This document shows positions 53,396 through 61,132 of a stretch of 64,000 nucleotides of DNA, in pieces (position 1 is the first letter of the stretch; each line of letters opens with the position of its first letter). Made by a program: the position numbers and the translations under genes. The notes under the pieces were generated by a model, which saw nothing but the letters and a program-made list of their open reading frames with translations, made no database searches and was not told the origin of the DNA. This DNA is from Streptomyces sannanensis (GTDB taxonomy: Bacteria; Actinomycetota; Actinomycetes; Streptomycetales; Streptomycetaceae). The stretch covers positions 5,828,001-5,892,000 of the forward strand of contig NZ_BAAAYL010000001.1 in assembly GCF_039536205.1 (NCBI RefSeq), written 5' to 3'.

Positions 53396-54243
53396 TGCGC
53401 ATCTTCGACCCCCACATCCATATGACCTCCCGTACCACCGACGACTACGAGGCGATGTACGCCGCGGGGGTGCGCGCCCTCGTCGAGCCCTCCTTCTGGC
53501 TGGGCCAGCCCCGCACGTCGCCCGCCGCCTTCCTCGACTACTTCGACTCCCTCCTCGGCTGGGAGCCCTTCCGGGCCGCCCAGTACGGCATCGCGCACCA
53601 CTGCACGATCGCCCTCAACCCCAAGGAGGCCAACGATCCCCGCTGCACCCCCGTCCTGGACGAACTGCCCCGCTATCTCGTCAAGGACAACGTCGTCGCC
53701 GTCGGCGAGATCGGCTACGACTCCATGACCCCGGCGGAGGACACCGCGCTCGCCGCCCAGCTCCAGCTCGCCGCCGACCACGGCCTGCCGGCCCTCGTCC
53801 ACACCCCGCACCGGGACAAGCTCGCCGGTCTGCGCCGCACCCTCGACGTGGTCCGTGAATCCGCGCTGCCCCCCGACCGGGTCCTGCTCGACCACCTCAA
53901 CGAGACGACCGTGAAGGAAGCGGCCGCGAGCGGCTGCTGGCTCGGCTTCTCCATCTATCCCGACACCAAGATGGACGAGGAACGCATGGTCGCCGTCCTC
54001 AAGGCGCACGGCACCGAGAAGGTCCTGGTCAACTCGGCCGCGGACTGGGGAAGGAGCGACCCCCTCAAGACCCGCAAGGTCGGCGACGCGATGCTGAGGG
54101 CAGGTTTCACCGAGGACGACGTCGACCAGGTGCTGTGGCGCAACCCGGTCGCCTTCTACGGCATCGGCGGCCGACTGCGCCTCGACATCACCGACCCGGG
54201 CGCCACCCACGAGGGCAACTCGATCCTCCGCGGCGGGGCATGA
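53395..54243 (+). CDS. TatD-family metal-dependent hydrolase (EboB-type)
   Basis: A 282-residue amidohydrolase-fold enzyme. Metal ligands: FDPHIHMTSR (HxH), Glu in VVAVGEIGYDSM, His in PALVHTPHRDK, His in LDHLNETTV and Asp in NSAADWGRSD. Relatives are TatD nucleases and the ebo TatD-like protein, whose substrate is unknown. AGGAG lies upstream of ATG. It is fully coupled to EboA and followed three bases later by the EboE-type gene. Confidence 0.87.
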   Translation: MRIFDPHIHMTSRTTDDYEAMYAAGVRALVEPSFWLGQPRTSPAAFLDYFDSLLGWEPFRAAQYGIAHHCTIALNPKEANDPRCTPVLDELPRYLVKDNVVAVGEIGYDSMTPAEDTALAAQLQLAADHGLPALVHTPHRDKLAGLRRTLDVVRESALPPDRVLLDHLNETTVKEAAASGCWLGFSIYPDTKMDEERMVAVLKAHGTEKVLVNSAADWGRSDPLKTRKVGDAMLRAGFTEDDVDQVLWRNPVAFYGIGGRLRLDITDPGATHEGNSILRGGA

Positions 54244-54246
54244 GCC

Positions 54247-55416
54247 ATGCGCTTCCGCCACCCGGACGGCTCCACCGTCCATCTCGCGTACTGCACCAAT
54301 GTGCACCCGGCCGAGACCCTCGACGGTGTACTCGCCCAGCTGCGCGACCACTGCGAGCCGGTCCGCAGACGCCTCGGCCGGGACAGGCTCGGTATCGGCC
54401 TCTGGCTGGCCAAGGACGCCGCACGGGCCCTGACCGACGACCCGGCGTCCCTGCGGGGCCTCCGCGCCGAACTCGACCGCCGTGGCCTCGAAGTCGTCAC
54501 CCTCAACGGCTTCCCGTACGAGGGGTTCGGCGCCGAACAGGTCAAGTACCGCGTGTACAAGCCGGACTGGACCGACCCGGAACGGCTCACGTACACCGCG
54601 GACCTGGCCCGGCTGCTGGCCGCGCTGCTCCCCGACGACGCCACCGAGGGCAGCGTCTCCACCCTGCCGCTGGCCTGGCGCACCGGCTATGACGACGCGG
54701 CGGCCGTCACCGCCCACGCCGCACTCACCACCCTGGCCGAACGCCTCGACGCGCTGGAGGAACTCACCGGGAAATCCATCCGCGTCGGCCTGGAGCCCGA
54801 ACCCGGCTGCATCGTCGAGACCGTCGCCGACGCCCTCGGCCCGCTGGCCGCCCTCGCTTCCCCGCGCCTCGGCGTCTGTGTGGACACCTGCCATCTCGCC
54901 ACCTCCTTCGAAGACCCCGCGACCGCGTTCGCCGCGCTCGCCACCGCCCGTGTCCCCGTCGTCAAGGCACAGCTGTCCGCCGCCCTGCACGCCGAACACC
55001 CCCACCTGCCGGAGGTGCGCGAGGCCCTGACGGCGTTCGCCGAGCCCCGTTTCCTCCATCAGACCCGCACCTCCACCGCCGCCGGGCCGCGCGGCACCGA
55101 CGACCTCGGCGAAGCGCTCTCCGGTGAGACACTGCCCGACGCCTCACCCTGGCGCGCCCACTTCCATGTCCCCCTGCACGCCCCGCCCGCCCCGCCGCTC
55201 ACCTCCACCCTCGACGTGCTCCGGGAGGCCCTGACCCGTCTCGTCGGCGGACCGGCCCCGCGCACCCGCCACCTCGAGGTCGAGACCTACACCTGGCAGG
55301 CCCTCCCGCCCGAGCTGCGCCCCCGCACCAGGGACCAGCTCGCCGACGGCATCGCCGCGGAACTCACCCTCGCCCGTGACCTCCTGACCGACCTCGGCCT
55401 CAAGGAACTCCCATGA
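54247..55416 (+). CDS. eboE: EboE-type metabolite traffic protein (TIM barrel)
   Basis: A 389-residue xylose-isomerase-like protein with the EboE pattern VHLAYCTNVHPAETLDGVLA at the N-terminus, VTLNGFPYEGFGAEQVKYRV, Glu in VGLEPEPGCIVE and His in VCVDTCHLATSF, and a C-terminal RTRHLEVETYTWQALP. The ebo proteins are implicated in moving precursors across the membrane. The ribosome site is weak, and translation may be coupled to the gene before. Its stop overlaps the next ATG. Confidence 0.87.
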   Translation: MRFRHPDGSTVHLAYCTNVHPAETLDGVLAQLRDHCEPVRRRLGRDRLGIGLWLAKDAARALTDDPASLRGLRAELDRRGLEVVTLNGFPYEGFGAEQVKYRVYKPDWTDPERLTYTADLARLLAALLPDDATEGSVSTLPLAWRTGYDDAAAVTAHAALTTLAERLDALEELTGKSIRVGLEPEPGCIVETVADALGPLAALASPRLGVCVDTCHLATSFEDPATAFAALATARVPVVKAQLSAALHAEHPHLPEVREALTAFAEPRFLHQTRTSTAAGPRGTDDLGEALSGETLPDASPWRAHFHVPLHAPPAPPLTSTLDVLREALTRLVGGPAPRTRHLEVETYTWQALPPELRPRTRDQLADGIAAELTLARDLLTDLGLKELP

Positions 55417-56858
55417 ACCAGTACCGGGCCCGGACCGAGGACCACCCGAAGGACGGGCCCGACAGCCGTCCCGGGCACCCCACCCCGCTGCTCGTCATCG
55501 ATGTCGTCGGCCTCACCCCCCGGCTCCTCGACCACATGCCCCGCCTCAGGGCACTCGGCGTGTCGGGCTCCCGCGCCCCGCTCGGCACCGTGCTGCCCGC
55601 CGTCACCTGCGCCGCCCAGTCCACCTTCCTCACCGGTGCCCTGCCCGCCGAGCACGGCATCGTCGGCAACGGCTGGTACTTCCGCGAACTCGGCGAGGTC
55701 CTGCTGTGGCGCCAGCACAACGGACTCGTCTCCGGCGACAAGATCTGGGACGCCGCCCGCAGGGCCCATCCCGGCTACACCGTCGCGAATATCTGCTGGT
55801 GGTACGCCATGGGCGCGGACACCGACATCACCGTCACCCCCCGTCCCGTCTACTACGCCGACGGCCGCAAGGAACCCGACTGCTACACCCGGCCGCCCGC
55901 CCTCCACGACGAACTCACCGAGAAGTTCGGCACCTTCCCCCTGTTCCACTTCTGGGGCCCGGGCGCCGACATCGTCTCCTCACGCTGGATCGTCGACGCG
56001 ACCCGCCACATCAACCGCACCCGCCGGCCCGATCTGACTCTCTGCTACCTCCCGCACCTCGACTACGACCTCCAGCGTCACGGCCCCGACGACCCCCGCT
56101 CCCACCGGGCCGCCGCCGACCTCGACGCCGTCCTCGCCCCACTCCTCGACGACGCCCGAGCCGAGGGCCGTACCGTCGTCGCGCTGTCCGAGTACGGCAT
56201 CACCCGCGTGTCCCGTCCCGTCGACATCAACCGCGCCCTGCGCCGCGCCGGCCTGCTGGAGGTCCACACCCAGGACGGCATGGAGTATCTCGACCCCATG
56301 GCCTCCCGCGCCTTCGCCGTCGCCGACCACCAGCTCGCCCATGTCTATGTACGCCGTACCGAGGACCTCGCCGCCACCCGCGAAGCCCTCGCCGGCCTCC
56401 CCGGCATCGCCGAACTCCTCGACGACGAGGGCAAGAAGAACCACGGGCTCGACCACCCCCGCTCCGGCGAACTCGTCGCCGTGGCCGAGCCCGACGCCTG
56501 GTTCACGTACTACTACTGGCTCGACGACGACCGAGCCCCCGACTTCGCGCAGCTCGTCGAGATCCACCGCAAACCCGGCTACGACCCCGTCGAGCTGTTC
56601 ATGGACCCCCTCGACCCGTACGTACGCCTGAAGGCAGCCGCCGCGCTCGCCCGCAAGAAGCTCGGCATGCGCTACCGCATGGCGGTCGTCCCCCTCGACC
56701 CCTCGCCTGTGCGCGGCAGCCACGGCCGCCTCCCCGAGAGCGACGACGAAGGTCCGCTCATCCTGTGCTCCACCCCCCACGCCGTGTCCGGCCGCGTCGC
56801 GGCCACCGAAGTGAAGTCCCTGCTTCTGCACCTCGCCGGAATCTCCGGAATCCACTGA
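55413..56858 (+). CDS. eboF: Type I phosphodiesterase / nucleotide pyrophosphatase-family protein (EboF-type)
   Basis: A 481-residue alkaline-phosphatase-superfamily enzyme. The first metal Asp is in LLVIDVVGLTPRLLD, the Thr nucleophile in AVTCAAQSTFLTG, and Asp/His ligands in LPHLDYDLQRHG, ALSEYGI and VADHQLAHVYV. It would hydrolyse a phosphodiester or pyrophosphate. No signal peptide is visible. It is the last gene of the coupled unit; ebo clusters end with a gene of this type. Confidence 0.85.
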   Translation: MNQYRARTEDHPKDGPDSRPGHPTPLLVIDVVGLTPRLLDHMPRLRALGVSGSRAPLGTVLPAVTCAAQSTFLTGALPAEHGIVGNGWYFRELGEVLLWRQHNGLVSGDKIWDAARRAHPGYTVANICWWYAMGADTDITVTPRPVYYADGRKEPDCYTRPPALHDELTEKFGTFPLFHFWGPGADIVSSRWIVDATRHINRTRRPDLTLCYLPHLDYDLQRHGPDDPRSHRAAADLDAVLAPLLDDARAEGRTVVALSEYGITRVSRPVDINRALRRAGLLEVHTQDGMEYLDPMASRAFAVADHQLAHVYVRRTEDLAATREALAGLPGIAELLDDEGKKNHGLDHPRSGELVAVAEPDAWFTYYYWLDDDRAPDFAQLVEIHRKPGYDPVELFMDPLDPYVRLKAAAALARKKLGMRYRMAVVPLDPSPVRGSHGRLPESDDEGPLILCSTPHAVSGRVAATEVKSLLLHLAGISGIH

Positions 56859-56904
56859 AGCAGACGCCACTGACAATCCGGTCCCCGAACCCAGGAGTCC
56901 CCCT

Positions 56905-57939
56905 GTGAAGCACACGTCCACCGACCCCGAACTCGCCCACCGCCTCACCAGACGCTCCATGCTCGGCGTCGCCGCGGGCGCCACCGCCGCCGCCCTCCTC
57001 GGCACCACGGCCGCCGCCCCGGCCGCCGCCACCGAACTCCCCGGCCAAGGCCTCGGCCGCCCCGTCCTGCCCCCCGGCCGCCTGGGAATCCAGCTCTACT
57101 CCCTCCGCGACAAGGTCGCGACCCTCGGCTTCGCCCAGGTCTTCGCCGAGCTCCAGCGCTACGGCTACGACGAGGTCGAGTACGCCGGCTACACCCAGGG
57201 CTCCGCGGGCCCCCTCACCCTCGCCCAGCTCAAGCAGCTGACCCACGACCACGGCCTGCGCGCCATAGGCAGCCACGTCGGCTACTACTCCGACAACCCC
57301 ACCGCCTACACCTTCGCCCAGAACCTCACCCGGGTCCTCGACGACGCCGAGGCCCTCGGCCTCAAGCACATCGGCACGGCATCGGGACCCTGGCGCTACG
57401 GCGCCACCGTCGACGGCTGGAAGCGCTGCGCCGAGGAGTTCAACCGGTTCGGCGCCGAGGCGAAGAAGCGCGGCATGAAGTTCTACCAGCACAACCACTC
57501 GGAGGAGTTCTCCTTCGCCACCGACCGCCCCGACGTACGCCTCTACGACGTGCTGCTCGCCGAGACCGACCCCTCCCTCGTCCATCTGGAGATGGACATC
57601 TTCTGGGCGTACGTCGGCCAGTACCGCTACTCCAGGCGCGTCGACGGCACCCCCGCCCCCTTCGACCCGCTCGACTACGTCCTCGCCCAGCCCGACCGCT
57701 ATCCGCTCTTCCACGTCAAGGACGGCACCCGCGACGGCTCCGCCCCTTACGGCTACCAGATGACGGACGTGGGGGACGGGGACATCGACTACCGGCGCTT
57801 CATCGCCGAGGTGACCAGGATCAGCGGCGGCCGCCCCGCCCACCACTGGCAGGCCGAGCGCGACAACCCCACCGACTCGCTCTCGTTCGCGCGCCGTTCC
57901 GGCGACCACCTCCACTCGCTGCGCGAGAAGGCCGGCTGA
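56905..57939 (+). CDS. Tat-exported sugar phosphate isomerase/epimerase-type TIM barrel
   Basis: A 344-residue protein with a clear twin-arginine signal (RLTRRSMLGVAAGATAAALL, then APAAATE). The mature domain is an AP-endonuclease-2-type barrel: RLGIQLYSLRDK, QHNHSEEFSF, LEMDIFWAYVGQ, LFHVKDGTRDG and AHHWQAERDN carry the likely metal ligands. It acts outside the membrane, presumably on a keto-sugar or glycoside. GTG 56905 has AGGAG upstream. It follows the ebo-like unit by 46 bases and could share its function or that of the 3-keto-glycoside genes. Confidence 0.88.
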   Translation: MKHTSTDPELAHRLTRRSMLGVAAGATAAALLGTTAAAPAAATELPGQGLGRPVLPPGRLGIQLYSLRDKVATLGFAQVFAELQRYGYDEVEYAGYTQGSAGPLTLAQLKQLTHDHGLRAIGSHVGYYSDNPTAYTFAQNLTRVLDDAEALGLKHIGTASGPWRYGATVDGWKRCAEEFNRFGAEAKKRGMKFYQHNHSEEFSFATDRPDVRLYDVLLAETDPSLVHLEMDIFWAYVGQYRYSRRVDGTPAPFDPLDYVLAQPDRYPLFHVKDGTRDGSAPYGYQMTDVGDGDIDYRRFIAEVTRISGGRPAHHWQAERDNPTDSLSFARRSGDHLHSLREKAG

Positions 57940-57959
57940 CCGCCGCACCCACGGCCCAT

Positions 57960-58087
57960 CCCGTGACCGTGCAGGTCCTGACATCGAAGGTCTGCCCCGG
58001 GGAGTCGGTGGGCGTCACCGTCACCGAGGTGCCACCCACCGACACCTTCAGGAAGTGGTGGACCTGCGCGTCGTCCGCCGGGACCGG
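57960..58087 (-). pseudogene. C-terminal scrap of a metallophosphatase-type protein
   Basis: On the minus strand, VHHFLKVSVGGTSVTVTPTD followed by SPGQTFDVRT matches the C-terminal end of secreted metallophosphoesterases (VTVTPTN..GQTFDVQTY). No catalytic part remains. It is joined in frame to the glycosyltransferase scrap upstream, forming an accidental fusion. Confidence 0.5.
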
Positions 58088-58370
58088 CGCCCCGCCGGTC
58101 CCCGCGTACCGGGTGCCGATCGCGACATCGACCCCCTCGCACATCGCGGTACGGGCCGGCAGCGCCGCCGCCTCCGGTGGATGCTGCAGATCCGCGTCCA
58201 TGACGAGGCACCTGGCATTCCGCCGCCAGCGCCCGGATCTCCTGCACGGTTGCGTTGTCGCTGTCGTCGACGAAGAGGATCTCCGCGCCGAGCGGCGCGA
58301 CCGCGGACCCGAGCCGACCGAGCAGCAGGGGCACGTTCTCCTGCGTTTCGTGAACCTGTCCGGACAATAA
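58088..58370 (-). pseudogene. Internally deleted family 2 glycosyltransferase (DPM1-like)
   Basis: The minus strand reads VHETQENVPLLLGRLGSAVA and ILFVDDSDNATVQEIRALAA, the nucleotide-binding start of dolichyl-phosphate mannose synthase-like enzymes. After a frame change it reads VMDADLQHPPEAAALPA and VDVAIGTRYAGTGG, the DxD region. About 35-40 residues between them are missing and the C-terminal half is replaced by an unrelated scrap. It is not functional. Confidence 0.75.
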
Positions 58371-58424
58371 CGACCGGATCACCCCAAACGAGGCGCTGCG
58401 GGTCACTGACCACGGGAAATGGGG

Positions 58425-58454
58425 TTCGAGGGCACCTCAAACCCCTGGTAGAGT
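58425..58454 (+). promoter_or_regulatory. Candidate promoter of tRNA-Leu
   Basis: TTCGAG (58425-58430), an 18-bp spacer and TAGAGT (58449-58454) lie about 45 bases upstream of the tRNA. The elements are weak matches to a primary sigma-factor promoter, as usual in actinomycetes. Confidence 0.4.
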
Positions 58455-58498
58455 TATCCATGTCGCCGCGGGGGAAACCCCGAAGCGAAAAACACCTG

Positions 58499-58586
58499 GT
58501 CCGGGTGGCGGAATGGCAGACGCGCTAGCTTGAGGTGCTAGTGCCCTTTATCGGGCGTGGGGGTTCAAGTCCCCCCTCGGACACCA
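58499..58586 (+). tRNA. tRNA-Leu (anticodon GAG), CCA encoded
   Basis: A class II tRNA. Acceptor stem GUCCGGG/CUCGGAC closes; the D arm, anticodon stem CTAGC/GCTAG with loop TTGAGGT (anticodon GAG), a long variable arm around TGCCCTTTATCGGGCG and the T arm GGGGG-TTCAAGT-CCCCC follow. ACCA ends the gene at 58586. It reads CUC and CUU codons. Its last 17 bases are repeated at 60139-60155, and integrase relics follow, so it has served as an integration site. Confidence 0.95.
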
Positions 58587-59105
58587 GCTGAGACCCCACT
58601 TAACGTGGGGTTTTCTGCTTTTCTGGGCAGCGGCGTGATCAACCACGCAACCAACGGCAGCGAATCCCCAGGTCAGACCAGGGATGACAGGCCGAGTCGG
58701 CCCGCTCCGAAGGCGGCTCCGCGCTCCGTCTTTACGTGAGTGCCCGTACCGGGCCATCGTGTAGCCCGGCGAGTGGTGCCGGACGTTCGCAGAGACCTCT
58801 ACAGGGTTCTCCCCGGCCTCCAGGTCGTTCGTGACCTTGCTGTGGCGTCAGTCGTGGATGCGGAAATCCTCGGGCAGGTGCAGCCGGGTGCGCATGGTGC
58901 GCCACCGTGCCGAGACCCTCTCGGGGTCCGGTGGCCCGCCTGCCTCCCCTCGGTACAGCTCGAAGCCGTCGCGGGCGAACACCACGTCGTGATCAACCCC
59001 GCCATCCCCGAGCCGCTCCCGCTCCGCGTCCTGCCGCTGCTTCTGCCGCCCGGCCACAGCAATAGCCGTGCACGCGGCGGAACCCCCATCGTGGGTTCTC
59101 GGCAT
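58548..59105 (-). pseudogene. Tyrosine integrase (C-terminal catalytic part), broken
   Basis: Minus-strand frame: VFARDGFELYRGEAGGPPDP, then LHLPEDFRIHD, an in-frame TGA where Trp is expected, then RHSKVTNDLEAGENPVEVSA, and HSPGYTMARYGHSR with the catalytic tyrosine. These are the HxxR and Y motifs of actinomycete tyrosine integrases. The N-terminal half is missing. The frame runs into the tRNA-Leu, ending with the GDLNPHAR-type tail seen when int reads through the attachment site. It is the relic of an integrated element. Confidence 0.85.
58593..58620 (+). terminator. Intrinsic terminator after tRNA-Leu
   Basis: Stem ACCCCAC (58593-58599) with GTGGGGT (58605-58611), loop TTAAC, followed by a T-rich run. 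It directly follows the tRNA. Confidence 0.85.
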
Positions 59106-59321
59106 GGTCGGTGTCCCGTCCTACTGGGGGCGCAGCTGAGCTTGTTGTATCTCCAGCACGTTGTACAGGCCGATCAGTTCGCGCCCGTACTGCTCCGCCT
59201 TTCGCCATCACCCGCCGCCGGCCCGGGTGTCGGTTGTGCTGATGATGCCGCCGTGCCAACGGCTGCTGACCTTCCCTTCCTTCTCTGCTACGGCCGTCAG
59301 CGCCGCGGGCTCAGTGGCTTC

Positions 59322-59349
59322 TTGGAGCGGCACGCGGTCGACCTATAGT
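59322..59349 (+). promoter_or_regulatory. Promoter of the leaderless methyltransferase gene
   Basis: TTGGAG (59322-59327), 16-bp spacer and TATAGT (59344-59349), eight bases before the A of the ATG at 59357. Transcription should start at the start codon itself, and no ribosome binding site is present. Confidence 0.6.
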
Positions 59350-59356
59350 TGGCCTC

Positions 59357-59962
59357 ATGAGCCGTTGGAAGGAATTGACCGGAGAGACGTCCGGAGAGGA
59401 CTACGCCGCACGGTTCGCGGCCCTGGCCCGTAGCGGGAAGGACGTGCACGGTGAGGCGCGGCTCTGCGCAGCTCTCGTTCCTGCCGGAGCGCGGGTGCTG
59501 GACGCCGGGTGCGGTACCGGACGGGTCACGATCCGGCTTGCGGAGCTCGGGTACGACTGTGTCGGGGTGGATCTCGATGCGTCGATGCTGGCGGTGGCGC
59601 AGAAGCGGGCGCCGGGACTGCCCTGGTTCCAGCTCGATTTGGCCGGGTTCGAGCCGGACCTGCTCGGCATCGCAGCGGACTTCGATCTCGTGGTCGCTGC
59701 AGGCAATGTGTTCCCGTTGCTCGCGGCCGGCACCGAGGCCACGGTGGTCAAGCGCCTGGCTGCGGCCCTGCGTCCGGGTGGTCTGATGGTCGCCGGCTTC
59801 GGCCTGGACGAAGCCCATCTGCCCGTACCGCTCAGCATCACGCTGTCGGAGTACGACGACTGCTGCACTGCAGCCGGCTTCACCCTCGTTGACCGCTTCG
59901 CCACCTGGGACGCCGACCCTTATGACGGCGGCGGCTATGCCGTCAGCGTCCACCGACGGTGA
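59357..59962 (+). CDS. Class I SAM-dependent methyltransferase
   Basis: A 201-residue protein with SAM motif I VLDAGCGTGRVTIRLAE near residue 47, the acidic loop GVDLDASML and FDLVVAAGNVFPLLA in motif II. Its substrate is unknown. There is no ribosome binding site and the promoter predicts a leaderless mRNA. The gene lies within the tRNA-Leu element scar between the two copies of the tRNA end, so it is probably cargo of the lost element or a survivor of it. Confidence 0.88.
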   Translation: MSRWKELTGETSGEDYAARFAALARSGKDVHGEARLCAALVPAGARVLDAGCGTGRVTIRLAELGYDCVGVDLDASMLAVAQKRAPGLPWFQLDLAGFEPDLLGIAADFDLVVAAGNVFPLLAAGTEATVVKRLAAALRPGGLMVAGFGLDEAHLPVPLSITLSEYDDCCTAAGFTLVDRFATWDADPYDGGGYAVSVHRR

Positions 59963-60138
59963 GGATGTGCGGGACGTTTTGATCACCCGCGATCGCCAGG
60001 CGGCCAGCAGCTTCTCCGAGCAGTCCGCGAGCAGTTTCCCCGGGGTAACCAGTTCTCGCGAGGAGACGCCGGGAGCATCCCGCGGATCTTGCACCCTGAG
60101 GTGCTCGCGCCACGACGACCGTATCGTCGATGGTCGAA

Positions 60139-60155
60139 TCCCCCCTCGGACACCA
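60139..60155. repeat. Second copy of the tRNA-Leu 3' end (attachment-site repeat)
   Basis: TCCCCCCTCGGACACCA is identical to the last 17 bases of tRNA-Leu at 58570-58586, and flanking bases match partly (TCGAA for TTCAAG). It has the form of an att site created by integration into the tRNA, 1.6 kb from the original. Confidence 0.8.
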
Positions 60156-60159
60156 ACTG

Positions 60160-60419
60160 GTAGCCCACGGGGTGCCGCAGAGTGCTGGTTGAGATTCATC
60201 TCAACCAGCACTCTTTGCTTTCCTGGCTCGTAGGTGAGGGCGAGGCCGAGCCGGCGGTAGTCTCCGCCTTGTCCTCGGGCTCGGCCTGCCGTACGACGGA
60301 GGCAAGGTCGCTGCTCGAGCGGACGAGCCGGGCGATCTCGTCACGGGCGGCTCGCACCGGGGCACGCAGGGCCGCTGCGCGCACCCGGGCAGTCCGGACC
60401 GGACCGGTCCAGGTGGTGC
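60160..60419 (-). pseudogene. Frameshifted C-terminal tail of a serine recombinase
   Basis: Minus-strand frame one reads RDEIARLVRSSSDLASVVRQ followed by AEPEDKAE; the next frame continues DYRRLGLALTYEPGKQRVLV. This pair matches the end of large serine recombinases (xxLRxADPADKAEVYRxLGLRLTYxP). A frame change separates the two halves and the catalytic N-terminal domain is absent. The tail runs toward the att repeat at 60139. It begins directly after the livF stop. Confidence 0.65.
60179..60214. terminator. Perfect 16-bp hairpin terminator
   Basis: AGAGTGCTGGTTGAGA (60179-60194) and its exact complement (60199-60214) enclose TTCA, followed by TTGCTTT. It can terminate transcription in both directions and lies beyond the end of the liv operon and just downstream of the att repeat. 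Confidence 0.85.
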
Positions 60420-60421
60420 CA

Positions 60422-61132
60422 TCAGGCCGCCCCGCCCAGATACGCCTCGGCGACGCGGGAGTCGGCGGACAGTTCGGTCGCCGTCCCCTCCAGGACCGAT
60501 TCGCCGTTCTCGATCACGTATGCACGGTGCGCGATCTTCAGTGCCGCCTTGGCGTTCTGTTCGACCAGGAGCACGGCGGTGCCGCTGAGGTTGATGTCCT
60601 TGATCACCTCCATCACGGCTGCGACCATGAGCGGGGCCAGCCCCATCGACGGTTCGTCCAGCATCAGCAGCCGGGGGCGGGCGACCAGGGCCCTGCCCAT
60701 GGCGAGCATCTGCTGCTCACCGCCGGACAGCGTCCCGCCCTGCTGGGTCCGTCGTTCGGCCAGCCGGGGCAGCAGTTCGTACACCTCGTCGACCCGCCGG
60801 GTCAGTTCGGCGCCGTCGCGCACCAGATACCCGCCGATCAGCAGGTTCTCGTGCACGGTCAGTGTGCTGAAGATCCGTCGTCCCTCGGGGACGTGCACCA
60901 CCCCGCGGGCGACGATCTTCGGCGGAGCCGTCTTCGTGATGTCCTCACCCTCGTGCACGATTCGGCCCGCGGCCGGCTTGACCAGTCCGGACACCGCGGA
61001 CAGTGTCGTGGTCTTGCCGGCGCCGTTGTTGCCGAGCAGGGCGACGGTCTCCCCTTCGCACACGGTGAGGCCCAGACCCCGAAGCGCCTGCACTCCTCCG
61101 TAGTCGACATGGAGGTCGCGGATCTCAAGCAT
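60422..61132 (-). CDS. livF: Branched-chain amino acid ABC transporter ATP-binding protein
   Basis: A 236-residue ATPase: Walker A GNNGAGKTT, Q-loop region, signature LSGGEQQMLAMGRAL and Walker B LLMLDEPSMGLAPL, typical of LivF. It is one of two ATPases driving uptake of Leu, Ile and Val. ATG 61132 has AAGGA seven bases upstream and overlaps livG by 8 bp. The gene downstream has been replaced by the serine-recombinase relic. Confidence 0.93.
   Translation of the reverse strand: MLEIRDLHVDYGGVQALRGLGLTVCEGETVALLGNNGAGKTTTLSAVSGLVKPAAGRIVHEGEDITKTAPPKIVARGVVHVPEGRRIFSTLTVHENLLIGGYLVRDGAELTRRVDEVYELLPRLAERRTQQGGTLSGGEQQMLAMGRALVARPRLLMLDEPSMGLAPLMVAAVMEVIKDINLSGTAVLLVEQNAKAALKIAHRAYVIENGESVLEGTATELSADSRVAEAYLGGAA

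Noticed and set aside
60201..60422. A 73-codon minus-strand frame starting at the livF stop (TGATG)
   Set aside because: Arg/Pro-rich with no motif; the neighbouring frames carry the recognisable serine-recombinase tail instead.
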